A stretch of DNA of 64,000 nucleotides from Herbiconiux oxytropis (GTDB lineage Bacteria > Actinomycetota > Actinomycetes > Actinomycetales > Microbacteriaceae), in contig NZ_JANLCK010000014.1 in the NCBI RefSeq assembly GCF_024979315.1, forward strand, positions 17,238-81,237, read 5' to 3'. The first letter of the stretch is position 1. Each line of letters starts with the position of its first letter. Positions 17,468-26,798 of the stretch are shown piece by piece. The notes below the pieces were generated by a model. It saw only the letters and a list, made by a program, of their open reading frames with translations. It was not told where the DNA came from and made no database searches. Both the position numbers and the translations under genes were made by a program.

Positions 17468-18916
17468 CTACCCGACGCCGCTCATCGTGCTGGTCTCGGT
17501 GCGGCCGATCCGCTCGATCACCTCGGGCCGCCGCTTCGCGAGGTACACGAACCGGGTGACTGCGAGGGCGAGGGTGACGAGGAACACGTAGGGGATGACG
17601 TTGAGCGGGAACGCCGGCACCGGGAACACGTTGGCGAAGAACACGTAGGCCATGGTGGCCACGGCGATCGTGGCGCACACCCAGACCAGCCGGTTCGGGA
17701 TGCCGGCCCGCCGCGTGTAGACGACGCAGGCGATCGCCACGAGCGCGTAGGCCACCATGTAGCCGTAGGTGCCCCAGGTGTTGACCCAGACGAGGGTCTC
17801 CATGGGCTGCGCGCCGATGAGCAGGAACACGATGTCGACGACGATCGCGGCCGGCCCCGCCACGAGCAGCACCCGGTGCGGCGTGAGGTGGCGGTCGTGG
17901 GTGCGGCCGAAGCGCTCGGGCACCACGCCCTCCTTGCCCATGACGTAGACGATCCGGCCCACGACGTTCAGCGGAGCCACGACCACGGCGAAGAACGACG
18001 CTCCGACCCCGAAGGTCAGCACGGGGCCGAACCAGGCCGGCATGCCGATGAGCGACGACATGTCCTCGAGCGGGCTCGCCGACGTGGCGAGGCCCTCCCC
18101 GAGCACCGCGATCTGCGTGTAGGCGGCGAAGACGTAGAGGATGCCGACCGAGAGCGCGCTCCAGATGATGGCGCGGGGGATGGCGCGGTAGGGGTCCTTG
18201 GCCTCGCGGCCGAGCGCGTCGGCCGACGAGAAGCCCACGAACCCGAGGATGCCGAGGACCATGCCCGCCGCGATCCCCTGGAACGAGGAGCCCTCGGCGA
18301 TGACCTGGGCGGGATCCCAGGCGCCGGGGCCCGCCCAGACGAGGGCGGCGACGAGCAGCACCGCGATCACGCTCACCGAGACCAGCTCGAGCACGAGCGA
18401 GATGCGGGCCGACAGCCGGATGCCGCGGATGGTGAAGAGCGTCGCGAGACCGCCGAGCACGATCGTGAGGCCGATGTTCCAGCCGAGACCCGTGGCCGGC
18501 ACTCCGAGGAGCACGAGGAACTGGCCGATGTAGCTCACCGAGCCGTTGAGCGAGGCCGTGGCGATGCCGAAGCAGCCGATGAGGAGCGCGGCGCCCGCGA
18601 GGAAGGCGCCGGTGGGGCCGAGGCCCTTCGCGACGTAGGTGTAGAGCGAGCCCGCCGAGGCGTGCTTGCGGGCGAACACCACCACGCAGTAGCCGACGCA
18701 CAGGATGACGATGGTCGCCAGCACGAACGCGTAGATGGTGCCGTTGCCCGCGCCGAGGAAGATGGCGGCGGCGGTGAACGCGATCACGGCGCTCGGGGCG
18801 ATGTTGGCGATGGCCTGCGCGGCGAGCTCGGGACCGCTCATGACGCCGGTCCGGAGCCCGGCGTCTTTCGGCGCCGGGTTCGCGGCGGAGGCGGGGCGGG
18901 GTCTGGTGGTGGACAT
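17468..18916 (-). CDS. APC-family amino acid/amine permease
   Basis: A 482-aa integral membrane transporter of the amino acid-polyamine-organocation superfamily with twelve hydrophobic helices. The APC hallmark is seen in TM1 (IANIAPSAVIAFTAAAIFLG), with ASAGSLYTYVAKGLGPTGAF in TM3 and GFVGFSSADALGREAKDPYR in the TM6 region. It is probably cytoplasm-directed uptake of an amino acid or amine. It lies 46 bases after the alcohol dehydrogenase at 18963-20060 on the same strand and is divergent from a PucR-type regulator. This suggests an operon for uptake and oxidation of an amine or amino alcohol; the substrate cannot be told. Confidence 0.88.
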   Translation of the reverse strand: MSTTRPRPASAANPAPKDAGLRTGVMSGPELAAQAIANIAPSAVIAFTAAAIFLGAGNGTIYAFVLATIVILCVGYCVVVFARKHASAGSLYTYVAKGLGPTGAFLAGAALLIGCFGIATASLNGSVSYIGQFLVLLGVPATGLGWNIGLTIVLGGLATLFTIRGIRLSARISLVLELVSVSVIAVLLVAALVWAGPGAWDPAQVIAEGSSFQGIAAGMVLGILGFVGFSSADALGREAKDPYRAIPRAIIWSALSVGILYVFAAYTQIAVLGEGLATSASPLEDMSSLIGMPAWFGPVLTFGVGASFFAVVVAPLNVVGRIVYVMGKEGVVPERFGRTHDRHLTPHRVLLVAGPAAIVVDIVFLLIGAQPMETLVWVNTWGTYGYMVAYALVAIACVVYTRRAGIPNRLVWVCATIAVATMAYVFFANVFPVPAFPLNVIPYVFLVTLALAVTRFVYLAKRRPEVIERIGRTETSTMSGVG

Positions 18917-18962
18917 GGGCTCTCCAGTGAGTCGGAACGGGCGGGTCGGGGTGAGTGCGGTG

Positions 18963-20060
18963 CTAGGGGATGAGGAGGGTGCGGAGCACGGTGCCGGCCT
19001 CGAGGTCGTCGAATGCCTCCTGCGCCTCGGAGAGCGGACGGCGGCCCGAGATGAGCGGGTCGAGCTTCAGCTGCCCGTCCATGTAGCGGTCCACGAGCGC
19101 GGGCACGTCGATGGAGGGCCGCACCGAGCCGTAGTTCGAACCGAGGATGCGCTGGTCGGCCTCGGCGAGCACGAGAGGCTCGAACGAGGCCTTCGCGCCG
19201 GTGGGCGGGAGTCCGACGATGACGGCCGCGCCGCCGAGGCCGAGCATCCGGATGGCCTGCTCGGTCGTGGTGGTGCGCCCGATCGCGTCGAAGGCGTAGT
19301 CGACGCCGTCCGGGAGCAGGGCGCGCAGCTGGTCGACGGCATCGCCCTGGGTGGCGTCGATGCGGTCGGTGGCGCCGAACTGCAGCGCCATGAGGGTCTT
19401 GTCGGCCACGACGTCGATCGCGATGATGCGCTCGGCACCTGCCAGCCGGGCACCCTGCACCACGTTGAGGCCCACGCCGCCGCAGCCGATCACGGCCACG
19501 GTGGAGCCCGGCTCCACGGCGGCGGTGTTGAGCACGGCGCCGACGCCGGTGGCCACGGCGCAGCCGACGACCGCGATGATGTCGAGCGGGGCGTCGTCGC
19601 GCACCTTGACTGCTCCGGATGCCGGCACCACGACCTCCTCGGCGAAGGAGGAGACGCCGAGGTAGTGGTGCAGGGTCTCGCCGTCCTTCGACAGCCGCGA
19701 GGTGCCGTCGAACAGCACGCCCTGCGGCGCGACGAGGGTGGCGACCTTCTGGCAGCGCGCCTCGTGGCCGGAGCGGCAGTAGCGGCACTCGCCGCACGGC
19801 GGCACCCAGCTCAGCACGACGTGGTCGCCCACCGCGAGGGTCGTGACTCCTTCGCCGAGCGCGACGACGACGCCGGAGCCCTCGTGCCCCATCACCATCG
19901 GCGACGCCGCATCCCACTCTCCCCGCATGACGTGCAGGTCGGAGTGGCAGACGCCGGCGGCGGCGATGCGCACGCGCACCTCGCCGGCCTTGGGCTCTGC
20001 GAGCTCGACATCGGTGTACTCGATCGGTGATCCGGGCTCGCGGAAGACGACGGCTCGCAT
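18963..20060 (-). CDS. Zinc-dependent alcohol dehydrogenase (class III/NDMA-type MDR)
   Basis: A 365-aa MDR alcohol dehydrogenase. Catalytic zinc ligands are in GVCHSDLHV and MGHEGSGVV. The structural zinc lobe CGECRYCRSGHEARC has the four-cysteine spacing, and NAD binding is shown by IGCGGVGLNVVQGA. The frame continues 30 residues further upstream, but the methionine at 20060 (MRAVVFREPG) is the standard family start and is preceded by AAGGGG. It is the first gene of a two-gene unit with the APC permease and divergent from the PucR regulator (20180). Probable role: oxidation of a primary alcohol derived from the imported compound. Confidence 0.88.
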   Translation of the reverse strand: MRAVVFREPGSPIEYTDVELAEPKAGEVRVRIAAAGVCHSDLHVMRGEWDAASPMVMGHEGSGVVVALGEGVTTLAVGDHVVLSWVPPCGECRYCRSGHEARCQKVATLVAPQGVLFDGTSRLSKDGETLHHYLGVSSFAEEVVVPASGAVKVRDDAPLDIIAVVGCAVATGVGAVLNTAAVEPGSTVAVIGCGGVGLNVVQGARLAGAERIIAIDVVADKTLMALQFGATDRIDATQGDAVDQLRALLPDGVDYAFDAIGRTTTTEQAIRMLGLGGAAVIVGLPPTGAKASFEPLVLAEADQRILGSNYGSVRPSIDVPALVDRYMDGQLKLDPLISGRRPLSEAQEAFDDLEAGTVLRTLLIP

Positions 20061-20179
20061 GAGACCCCTTCGTGTCGTGGAATGGTTCGGGGTCGATGCT
20101 AGGGACAAGCCGAGCAGCGTGTCATTCGTCAGAAGTGTGGAACGCAGCATCCGGATTCACCATCTCGTACACTGACGGC

Positions 20180-21601
20180 ATGGTGAGGGATGTCGGTTCG
20201 GTCGCGCGCTCGCTCGGCGGGGAGGTGCTGCCGGGCGCCGTGGAGGTCTCGCGCCCTGTGGAGGCGATCGTGCCGCTCGAGGAGTTCTCGGTGCTCGGGA
20301 GCGCGCGCTTCGCCACCCTCGTGGCGGCCCCTGCCGCGCGGCTCGCCGAGGCGCTCGCCGGGGGTGACGAGCGGTCGATGCTGCTCCGTGATGCGGTGCT
20401 CGTGACCCACGGCGGCGGCAGTGCCCTGCGCTCGAGCGTGGCGGGTGCCGGCGTCACGGCGATCGTGGCCACGGCGCCCGCCGACGACCTCGTGCTGCCC
20501 ACGGTGACCTCGCTGCTGGCCGTCGACCAGGCGGCCGAGGAGCGCGCTGTGGTGGCAGCGATGCGGGTGCTCACCCTCGCCGCGCGGCGGGGCGGTGCGG
20601 CGGGTGTGGTCGCCGAGCTCGCCCACCGCACCGACGGCTGGGTGGTGCTGCTCGACCGGCACGGCCAGGTGATCACCACCGCAGGTGCCGGAGGGCTGCA
20701 CGTGCAGGATGCGCAGGCCGTGGCGCTCGGCCGGCCCGTGCGCATCCGGCACCGTGCCCTGCAGGTGCACCCGGTGGGCCCGGGCGAGGACATCAGCGCG
20801 CAGCTCGTGCTCGCGCCCCGCACCGAGACCTCGGCCAGGGGGCGTGAACTCGGCTCCCAGGCCGCTGCGCTCATCGACCTCATCATGCGCACCCACGACT
20901 CGAGCCGCACCGAGCGGCTCGGCCGCTCCGTGATGATGGACGTGCTGCTGGCCGGGGGCTCGGGTGCCGCACGGCTGCTGCGGCAGCTCGGCGTGCACGA
21001 GCAGAGCCTCAGCGGCTTCGCTCTCGCGTCGCGCTCGGCCGGGATCGACATCGAACGGCTGCTCGTGCCGTGGCTCGCGGAGCTCGGTGCCGCGCAGGTG
21101 TTCACCGAGCAGCGCGGGGTCGTGACCGGGTTCCTCCGCGGCGACCACGCCGAGGAGATCGCCTCGCGGGTGGAGGCCTACAGCTCGGTGCTCTACCTCG
21201 GCCTCGGCGGTGAGGCGGCGGCCGAGGCGCTCGAGCGGAGCGCGGCCGAGGCCCGCCAGGCGCTCGAGGTGGCCAGGGCCGATGCCCGGCGCGTGGTGCG
21301 GTATGCGGCGATCCCGACGATCGCCTACGTGTTCGACCGGCTCGACGACGAGACCACCCGGCGCATCGGCCACCTCCTCGATCCGCTCGCCCGGGAGGGC
21401 GTGCACGGGGAGCTCACCGAGACCCTCCGCGTGTTCCTGACTGCGAACGGGGCCTGGGGGAGCGCAGCTGCGACCCTCGGGGTGCACCGGCAGACCCTCG
21501 CCGGCCGCATCCGCCGCATCGAGGCCGAGACGGGCCTGTCCATGGCCGACCCCGACGACCGCACGGCGGCGTGGCTGGCCCTGCGGGCCCTCGAGCGCTG
21601 A
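20180..21601 (+). CDS. PucR-family transcriptional regulator
   Basis: A 473-aa protein with the PucR-type C-terminal helix-turn-helix (LRVFLTANGAWGSAAATLGV HRQTLAGRIRRIEAETGL) and a preceding GGDEF-like/CdaR-type region with the RADARRV segment. The N-terminal 200 residues look like a ligand-sensing domain with little sequence similarity I can name. ATG 20180 is preferred to the longer frame start at 20072, which lies in the promoter of the divergent gene. PucR regulators commonly control purine, amino acid or amine catabolism. Divergence from the dehydrogenase-permease unit (119-base gap) marks those genes as its likely targets. Confidence 0.85.
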   Translation: MVRDVGSVARSLGGEVLPGAVEVSRPVEAIVPLEEFSVLGSARFATLVAAPAARLAEALAGGDERSMLLRDAVLVTHGGGSALRSSVAGAGVTAIVATAPADDLVLPTVTSLLAVDQAAEERAVVAAMRVLTLAARRGGAAGVVAELAHRTDGWVVLLDRHGQVITTAGAGGLHVQDAQAVALGRPVRIRHRALQVHPVGPGEDISAQLVLAPRTETSARGRELGSQAAALIDLIMRTHDSSRTERLGRSVMMDVLLAGGSGAARLLRQLGVHEQSLSGFALASRSAGIDIERLLVPWLAELGAAQVFTEQRGVVTGFLRGDHAEEIASRVEAYSSVLYLGLGGEAAAEALERSAAEARQALEVARADARRVVRYAAIPTIAYVFDRLDDETTRRIGHLLDPLAREGVHGELTETLRVFLTANGAWGSAAATLGVHRQTLAGRIRRIEAETGLSMADPDDRTAAWLALRALER

Positions 21602-21607
21602 CTCGCG

Positions 21608-22252
21608 CTACTGCGGACCGCTGTCGGGCGGCACCTCGGAGCCGCCGTACCAGAGCTCGACCGTTGCTCCTCCGGTCAGACCGGCCAGCGCGTCGGGGTC
21701 GATGGGGCCGGGCGCGACATAGCTGACGGAGTAGACACCCTCGACCTCGTCGTAGTGGCCGCCGATCGGGCCTGTGGTGTCATCGGCGCGCAGACGATCG
21801 ATCAGACTCAGCAGGACTGCGTTCGACTCGTCCCAGGTCGGCCCGTCCGTGACGATGACGACCTCCACCTGGAGCGGCGCGGCGTCGAGGAGCTGGAGGG
21901 CTGCCTCGTCGACCGGCCCCCGCAGGACCACCTGGGCGTGGGGCACGGCTTCCTTCCGCCACTCCGCCTGCACCAGAGAGTCGAAGAAGCGCGCCGACAG
22001 CGCATTGTCGATGTCGTAGAGCTGCTCGGCGATCCCCGGATCGTCGGCGCCGACGATGCGGCGCTCCACGCTGGGAGGTTCTGCGGTGGCGGCGATGAGC
22101 ACGGGTTCGGTGGCAGCAGGCATGGTCGCAGGCGGGTGAACGGCCGGCGCGGTTGTGAGCACAGGCCCGGTTCCGCTCGCCGTGCATCCTGCAAGCATTC
22201 CCACCACGACGGAGGCGGCGGAGAGGGCCGCCGCCACCCGCAGGCCGCGCAC
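21608..22252 (-). CDS. Putative lipoprotein of unknown function
   Basis: A 214-aa predicted lipoprotein: basic start (VRGLRVAAALSAASVVVG) and lipobox MLAGC with the cysteine at about residue 22. An Ala/Pro/Thr-rich spacer and a globular domain with no motif I recognise follow. The GTG start at 22252 lies two bases after the stop of the glycosyltransferase gene, so the pair is probably one transcript. The same frame extends over the glycosyltransferase but that part is a shadow. It could be an extracytoplasmic partner of the transferase; this is a guess from position only. Confidence 0.7.
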   Translation of the reverse strand: MRGLRVAAALSAASVVVGMLAGCTASGTGPVLTTAPAVHPPATMPAATEPVLIAATAEPPSVERRIVGADDPGIAEQLYDIDNALSARFFDSLVQAEWRKEAVPHAQVVLRGPVDEAALQLLDAAPLQVEVVIVTDGPTWDESNAVLLSLIDRLRADDTTGPIGGHYDEVEGVYSVSYVAPGPIDPDALAGLTGGATVELWYGGSEVPPDSGPQ

Positions 22253-22254
22253 CG

Positions 22255-23157
22255 CTAGTCGACCTCGGCCGCGGAGGGCTCCGGGGTGCGGGGGCGGCCG
22301 CCCCAGGCCTGGGGAGTGCGGTGCTCGAGGAGGCGGCGCTGCACGTGCAGGGCGGGGTAGATGCCGAGGAAGACCGCCATGGGGGCGAGCAGCCGCAGAT
22401 CGCGGATGCCGTGGGCCTCGTAGGTGCGCTTGAAGCGCTCCACGTAGTAGTAGTAGTCCTTCGGCGCCGAGTCGAGCCGGCGTGCCGACATGCCCACGGT
22501 CATCGCCGAGACGTAGCCGATCTTGAAGCCCTTGAGTGCGAGGTGCACGGCCAGGTCGAGATCCTCGTGCATGAGGTCCTCGCGGTCGGGGCAGACGTCG
22601 TCGCGCACCGCGAGCCAGGCCTCCTTCGTGATGGCCATGTTGGTGCCGAAGAGGAAGACGTACTTGCCGGCGAGCTTGACCTGGATCTTGCGGAACGTGT
22701 CGTCGGCGTGGTGCCCGAAGGAACGCATGGGCATGTCGTAGTACTCGACCGAACCGCTCGCGGCCACGAAGTCGCCCGAGGCGAAGGCGCGCTGCACTTG
22801 CTCGACCCAATTGGCCGAGAGGGCCGTGTCGGCGTCGATGCGGCCGATGATGGTGCCCGTGGCCGCATCGAAGCCCGCATTCCTGGTGGGCGTGATGCCC
22901 TGCTCCTCGTGCTGCGGGACCAGCCGGATGTTCGCATCCGGGAACGCCACCTGCATGGCCTCGACCGCGGCCGCCGTGCCATCGGTCGACTTGTTGTCGA
23001 CCACGATGATCTCGTGAGCGGGGACGGTCTGCTCGATCGCCGCCACGAGGCAGTGCCGGATGCCGGCCTCCTCGTTGTAGGCGGGGATGACGATCGAGAC
23101 GGTGAGGAGGGCGGAGGCGGGGCTGGAGCTGGTGGAGTGGGGGGCACTGTCGGTCAC
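22255..23157 (-). CDS. GT2-family glycosyltransferase
   Basis: A 300-aa family 2 (GT-A fold) glycosyltransferase. It has VSIVIPAYNEEAGI at the N-terminus, VDNKSTDGTA, and the metal/nucleotide DxD motif in GRIDADTALS, followed by the acceptor motif HEDLDLAVHLALKG. A hydrophobic stretch near the C-terminus (LLAPMAVFLGIYPALH) could be a membrane-associating helix. It starts at GTG 23157. It is divergent from the GH3 glycosidase (23225) with a 67-base gap and upstream of the lipoprotein at 21608. Likely transfers a sugar to a cell-envelope glycan or lipid; no substrate can be assigned. Confidence 0.85.
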   Translation of the reverse strand: MTDSAPHSTSSSPASALLTVSIVIPAYNEEAGIRHCLVAAIEQTVPAHEIIVVDNKSTDGTAAAVEAMQVAFPDANIRLVPQHEEQGITPTRNAGFDAATGTIIGRIDADTALSANWVEQVQRAFASGDFVAASGSVEYYDMPMRSFGHHADDTFRKIQVKLAGKYVFLFGTNMAITKEAWLAVRDDVCPDREDLMHEDLDLAVHLALKGFKIGYVSAMTVGMSARRLDSAPKDYYYYVERFKRTYEAHGIRDLRLLAPMAVFLGIYPALHVQRRLLEHRTPQAWGGRPRTPEPSAAEVD

Positions 23158-23224
23158 GGCGGCGTCCTTCGGTTCAGGGGTGGGGACAGTCTGGCAGAGC
23201 GGCGGCCATCTAGCATGGGTTCGG

Positions 23225-25636
23225 ATGACTGGACAGACTCCCGCCGAGATGCTCGCGCGGCTCACCGACGCCGAGAAGGTCTCGCTCACCGCGGGCGCGG
23301 ACGCGTGGACGACACGTGCGGTCGACCGGGTGGGGGTTCCCGCCGTGCGGGTGGGTGACGGCCCCCACGGTGTGCGCCGGCCGCAGGAGGGCTCGGCCCT
23401 GTCGATGTTCGACTCGCATCCGGCCACGTGCTTCCCCACGGCCTCCGCTCTCGGGTCGAGCTGGGATCCCGCGCTCGTGCGCGAGGTCGGGATCGCGCTC
23501 GGCCGGGAGGCCGCCGGACACGGGATCGGCGTGCTGCTGGGCCCCGGGGTCAACCTCAAGCGCACCCCCGTGGGTGGGCGGAACTTCGAGTACTTCAGCG
23601 AGGACCCGCACCTCTCGTCGCGCATCGGCGCCGCCTGGGTGGGCGGTGTGCAGAGCACGGGCGTGGGCGCGTCGCTGAAGCACTTCGCCGCCAACAACAC
23701 CGAGCAGCGGCGCTACGGCATCGAGGCCGTGGTCGACGAACGGGCGCTGCGGGAGCTCTACCTGGCGAGCTTCGAGCACATCGTCGTGAGCGAGCGGCCG
23801 GCGACCGTGATGGCCGCCTACAACCGCCTGAACGGCCCGCACTGCACCGAGAACGCGTGGCTGCTCAACGGGGTTCTCCGCGGTGAGTGGGGATTCGAGG
23901 GGGTCGTGGTGTCGGACTGGGGGGCCGCGTGGGATCGCACGGCCTCGGTGCCGGCCGGCAACGACCTGGCCATGCCCGGGCTCGGCAAGGGCGACGACCG
24001 CTACGTGCAGCGCGCGCTGACGTCGGGACGCCTGCCGCAGAAGGCTCTCGACGCCTCGGTGCTGCGCATCCTGGAACTCGCGGCGCGGTACGGGGACGTG
24101 CAGGGTACGAGCGCCCCCGACCTCGAGGCGCATCACGACCTGGCACGCAGGGCCGCCGCTGCGGGCACCGTGCTGCTGAAGAACGACGGGGTGCTGCCGA
24201 TCGCGACCGGGAGCCGTGTGGCGGTGATCGGCGCGATGGCCGAGGAGCCGCGGTTCCAGGGCGCCGGGAGCTCGCACGTGGTGCCGACCCAGGTGGACAC
24301 CCTCCTCCAGGCCCTCACCGAGGCGCTCGGGGACTCCGCGGTGTCGTACGCGCCCGGCTACGACCGCGGGCACGACAGGGCCTCGGCGGCCCAGCTCGCC
24401 CAGGCGCGGGTGGCGGCGCTCGCCGCGGATGTCGCGGTCGTGGTGGTCGGACTGCCCGAGACCTTCGAGACCGAGGGCGTCGACCGCGAGCACCTGCGCC
24501 TGCCGGCCTCGCACGACAGGTTGGTCGAGACCGTACGGGCGGCGAACCCGCGGACGGTCGTGGTGCTGCAGAACGGCTCGCCCGTGGAACTGCCGTGGGC
24601 GGCGTCGGTTCCGGCCATCGTGGAGGGCTACCTCGGCGGCCAGGCCTCGGGGAGCGCGATGGCCGATGTGCTGCTGGGAGCGGCGGAGCCGGGCGGGCGG
24701 CTGGCCGAGACGTTCCCCGTGCGCTACGACGATCATCCGGTGTCGGTGCTGCCGAACGGGCCGGCCACGATCGAGTACCGGGAGAGCCTCTACGTCGGCT
24801 ACCGGTGGTTCGACAGTGCCGGGGAGGCCGTGGCGTTCCCGTTCGGCCACGGCCTGTCGTACACGAGCTTCTCCTGGTCGGAGGCGACGGTGACGGTCGG
24901 CGAGGGGCTCGACGAGGTCGAGGTGCGGGTGACGGTCTCGAACACCGGGTCACGGAGCGGATCGGACGTCGTGCAGGTGTACGTGCACGACGCCGAGTCG
25001 ACGCTGTTCCGGCCCGAGCAGGAGCTGCGCGCGTTCGAGAAGGTGTGGCTCTCGCCGGGGGAGAGCTCGGAGGTCGTGCTGCGGCTCGACCGGAGGGCGT
25101 TCAGCGCCTGGGACGCGGACGCCCACGCGTGGGTGCTCGAACCGGGGGAGTTCGAGGTGCGGGTGGCGAGGTCATCGCGCGACATCGTGCGGCGGGCGAC
25201 GGTGGTGCCGGGTGGTGCCCGGGTAGACCGCGAACCTCCGGACGACCGCGAACCACCGGCCCACCGTGATCCGCTGCCCTACCGCGAGCCCTCGCGGGCC
25301 GTCGGCTTCCCGGCGACCGCCTTCGGCAAGCTCCTCGGGCGGACGCGTCCGGGGAACACGGCGGCGCGCCAGGGGCGGTTCACCCTCGACACCTCGATCC
25401 GGGACATGCAGGAGGCACGCGTGGGTCGCATCCTGCTGCGCTTCGCGACGAGCCGGGCGATCGCGACCCTCGGGGCGCCTGCCGGGGCCGCCGCTGATGC
25501 GGTGGCGGGCGACGTGGTCTCGCAGTTCACGTTCCGCATGATCCCCACCGTGAGCGGTGGCCTGGTGGGACGGCGGGCAGCTCGGCGACTGCTCGCCATC
25601 GTGAACGTCCTGGCCCGGCTCGACCGCTCGTTCTGA
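23225..25636 (+). CDS. GH3 beta-glucosidase with C-terminal extension
   Basis: An 803-aa family 3 glycoside hydrolase, cytoplasmic (no signal peptide). The (beta/alpha)8 domain carries the conserved KHFAANNTEQRR and the nucleophile aspartate in VVVSDWGAA (about residue 231). The alpha/beta sandwich domain follows (VAVIGAMAEEPRFQGAGSSH) and then the fibronectin-like domain (HGLSYTSFSWSEATV). After about residue 660 comes a Pro/Arg-rich linker (REPPDDREPPAHRDP) and an extra region of about 110 residues. That region includes GRFTLDTSIRDMQEARVGR, similar to the C-terminal tail of some GH3 enzymes. Likely cleaves beta-glucosides or related oligosaccharides. It is divergent from the GT2 gene. Confidence 0.88.
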   Translation: MTGQTPAEMLARLTDAEKVSLTAGADAWTTRAVDRVGVPAVRVGDGPHGVRRPQEGSALSMFDSHPATCFPTASALGSSWDPALVREVGIALGREAAGHGIGVLLGPGVNLKRTPVGGRNFEYFSEDPHLSSRIGAAWVGGVQSTGVGASLKHFAANNTEQRRYGIEAVVDERALRELYLASFEHIVVSERPATVMAAYNRLNGPHCTENAWLLNGVLRGEWGFEGVVVSDWGAAWDRTASVPAGNDLAMPGLGKGDDRYVQRALTSGRLPQKALDASVLRILELAARYGDVQGTSAPDLEAHHDLARRAAAAGTVLLKNDGVLPIATGSRVAVIGAMAEEPRFQGAGSSHVVPTQVDTLLQALTEALGDSAVSYAPGYDRGHDRASAAQLAQARVAALAADVAVVVVGLPETFETEGVDREHLRLPASHDRLVETVRAANPRTVVVLQNGSPVELPWAASVPAIVEGYLGGQASGSAMADVLLGAAEPGGRLAETFPVRYDDHPVSVLPNGPATIEYRESLYVGYRWFDSAGEAVAFPFGHGLSYTSFSWSEATVTVGEGLDEVEVRVTVSNTGSRSGSDVVQVYVHDAESTLFRPEQELRAFEKVWLSPGESSEVVLRLDRRAFSAWDADAHAWVLEPGEFEVRVARSSRDIVRRATVVPGGARVDREPPDDREPPAHRDPLPYREPSRAVGFPATAFGKLLGRTRPGNTAARQGRFTLDTSIRDMQEARVGRILLRFATSRAIATLGAPAGAAADAVAGDVVSQFTFRMIPTVSGGLVGRRAARRLLAIVNVLARLDRSF

Positions 25637-25638
25637 TC

Positions 25639-26739
25639 TCAGCCTGCCGCCGTGGGGGCGTCGCCTGTGGCCTTTCCGGTGGGGCTGCCGAGCACGCTGC
25701 CCAGGGCTCGGCCGAGGGCGTGGCCGGACTCCCAGGCGGTGGCGACCGAGGTGCGGCCGCCCCAGGCGTCGCCGCAGACCGCGAGGCGCCCGTCGAGCAG
25801 GTAGGGCTCCGGATGCGTCGACGTGGCACGGGCGAACGTCCACCGGTGGGCGTGGGTCCAGACGGGCGGGCCGGCGGGGTCGAGGCCGAGGAGCGCTTCG
25901 ACCTCGGCGATGACGGCGGGCACCGCGGACTCGGGGTCGTCGAGGTGGCGGTGGGCGAGATCGGCGGTCGTGTGCGCGACGAGCACGGGAGCGCCGTCGC
26001 CGCGGCGGTCGCCGTCGTCGGCGAGGAACGAGATCACATCCGATCCGTTCACGAACGCGCCGTGCAGCTCGGCCGGCCAGGAGCGCTGCGGGTAGCCGAG
26101 GGCCACCGAGATCACGGGTTCCCAGGTCTCGACGTCGAGCTGCGCCCGCACCGCCGAGTCGTCGGGCAGCAACCGGACGGCCTGGGGCTCGGGCATGGCC
26201 AGGACGACGGTGTCGTAGGGGGCGGCCCCCGAGCCTTCGACGCGCACGGTGCCGCCGGGGTGCACCTCGGTGACCTCGTGCTCGAGCTGCAGCACGGCGC
26301 CCGCCCGCACGGCTGCGTCGGCGAGATCGCCCACGAGTGAGCGGAGGCCGGCGGGTGCGGCGTGGCGCAGGGGACCCGTCGTCGTGTCGGAGGTGCCGGG
26401 CTCGAGCACCGTGAGGGTGTCGGTCCAGCCGCGGGCGAGCCCGCGAGCGGTCCACTCGGCGACGACCGCGGCGAATCCCGAACCGCCCGAACCGCCCGGC
26501 CCCGTCGCATCCGGAACGGTGAAGTAGGCGGCCCCCAGGTCGACCGGCCGCCCGTGCAGTCGTCGCCCGGACATCCGCCCGCCGGGGCGCCTCCCGCGAT
26601 CGACCACGGTCACGGGCACCCCCGCCTCGCGGAGCGCGATCGCGCAGGCGAGCCCCGCGATGCCGGCACCCACCACGAGGACACCGCCGGACGAGCCGTC
26701 GAGCGCGGCCGAGGGGCGGGGGAGTTGTGGGGAGTCCAT
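25639..26739 (-). CDS. Renalase-like FAD-dependent amine oxidase family protein
   Basis: A 366-aa flavoprotein with the FAD dinucleotide motif VLVVGAGIAGLACAIALREA at about residues 20-39, the GGRMSGRRL sequence that follows it in amine oxidases and renalases, and the C-terminal LAVCGDAWGG. Length is close to bacterial renalase (about 330-350 aa), which oxidises dihydro isomers of NAD(P)H. Whether this member does so is unknown. It is divergent from the photolyase at 26799 with a 59-base gap, and its stop lies two bases from the converging end of the GH3 gene. A repeated association of such FAD proteins with photolyases is known, so a shared light or redox response is plausible. Confidence 0.8.
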   Translation of the reverse strand: MDSPQLPRPSAALDGSSGGVLVVGAGIAGLACAIALREAGVPVTVVDRGRRPGGRMSGRRLHGRPVDLGAAYFTVPDATGPGGSGGSGFAAVVAEWTARGLARGWTDTLTVLEPGTSDTTTGPLRHAAPAGLRSLVGDLADAAVRAGAVLQLEHEVTEVHPGGTVRVEGSGAAPYDTVVLAMPEPQAVRLLPDDSAVRAQLDVETWEPVISVALGYPQRSWPAELHGAFVNGSDVISFLADDGDRRGDGAPVLVAHTTADLAHRHLDDPESAVPAVIAEVEALLGLDPAGPPVWTHAHRWTFARATSTHPEPYLLDGRLAVCGDAWGGRTSVATAWESGHALGRALGSVLGSPTGKATGDAPTAAG

Positions 26740-26798
26740 GCGTCCATCCTGCCCCGCGCGCCCTGTGCACGCGGCGGGAGCGTGTCTACGGTGGGGCT

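Noticed and set aside
20091..20107. A partial match to the island motif (right half GGGACA) in the PucR/ADH promoter
   Set aside because: Only the right half matches; the left half and centre differ, so I regard it as chance.
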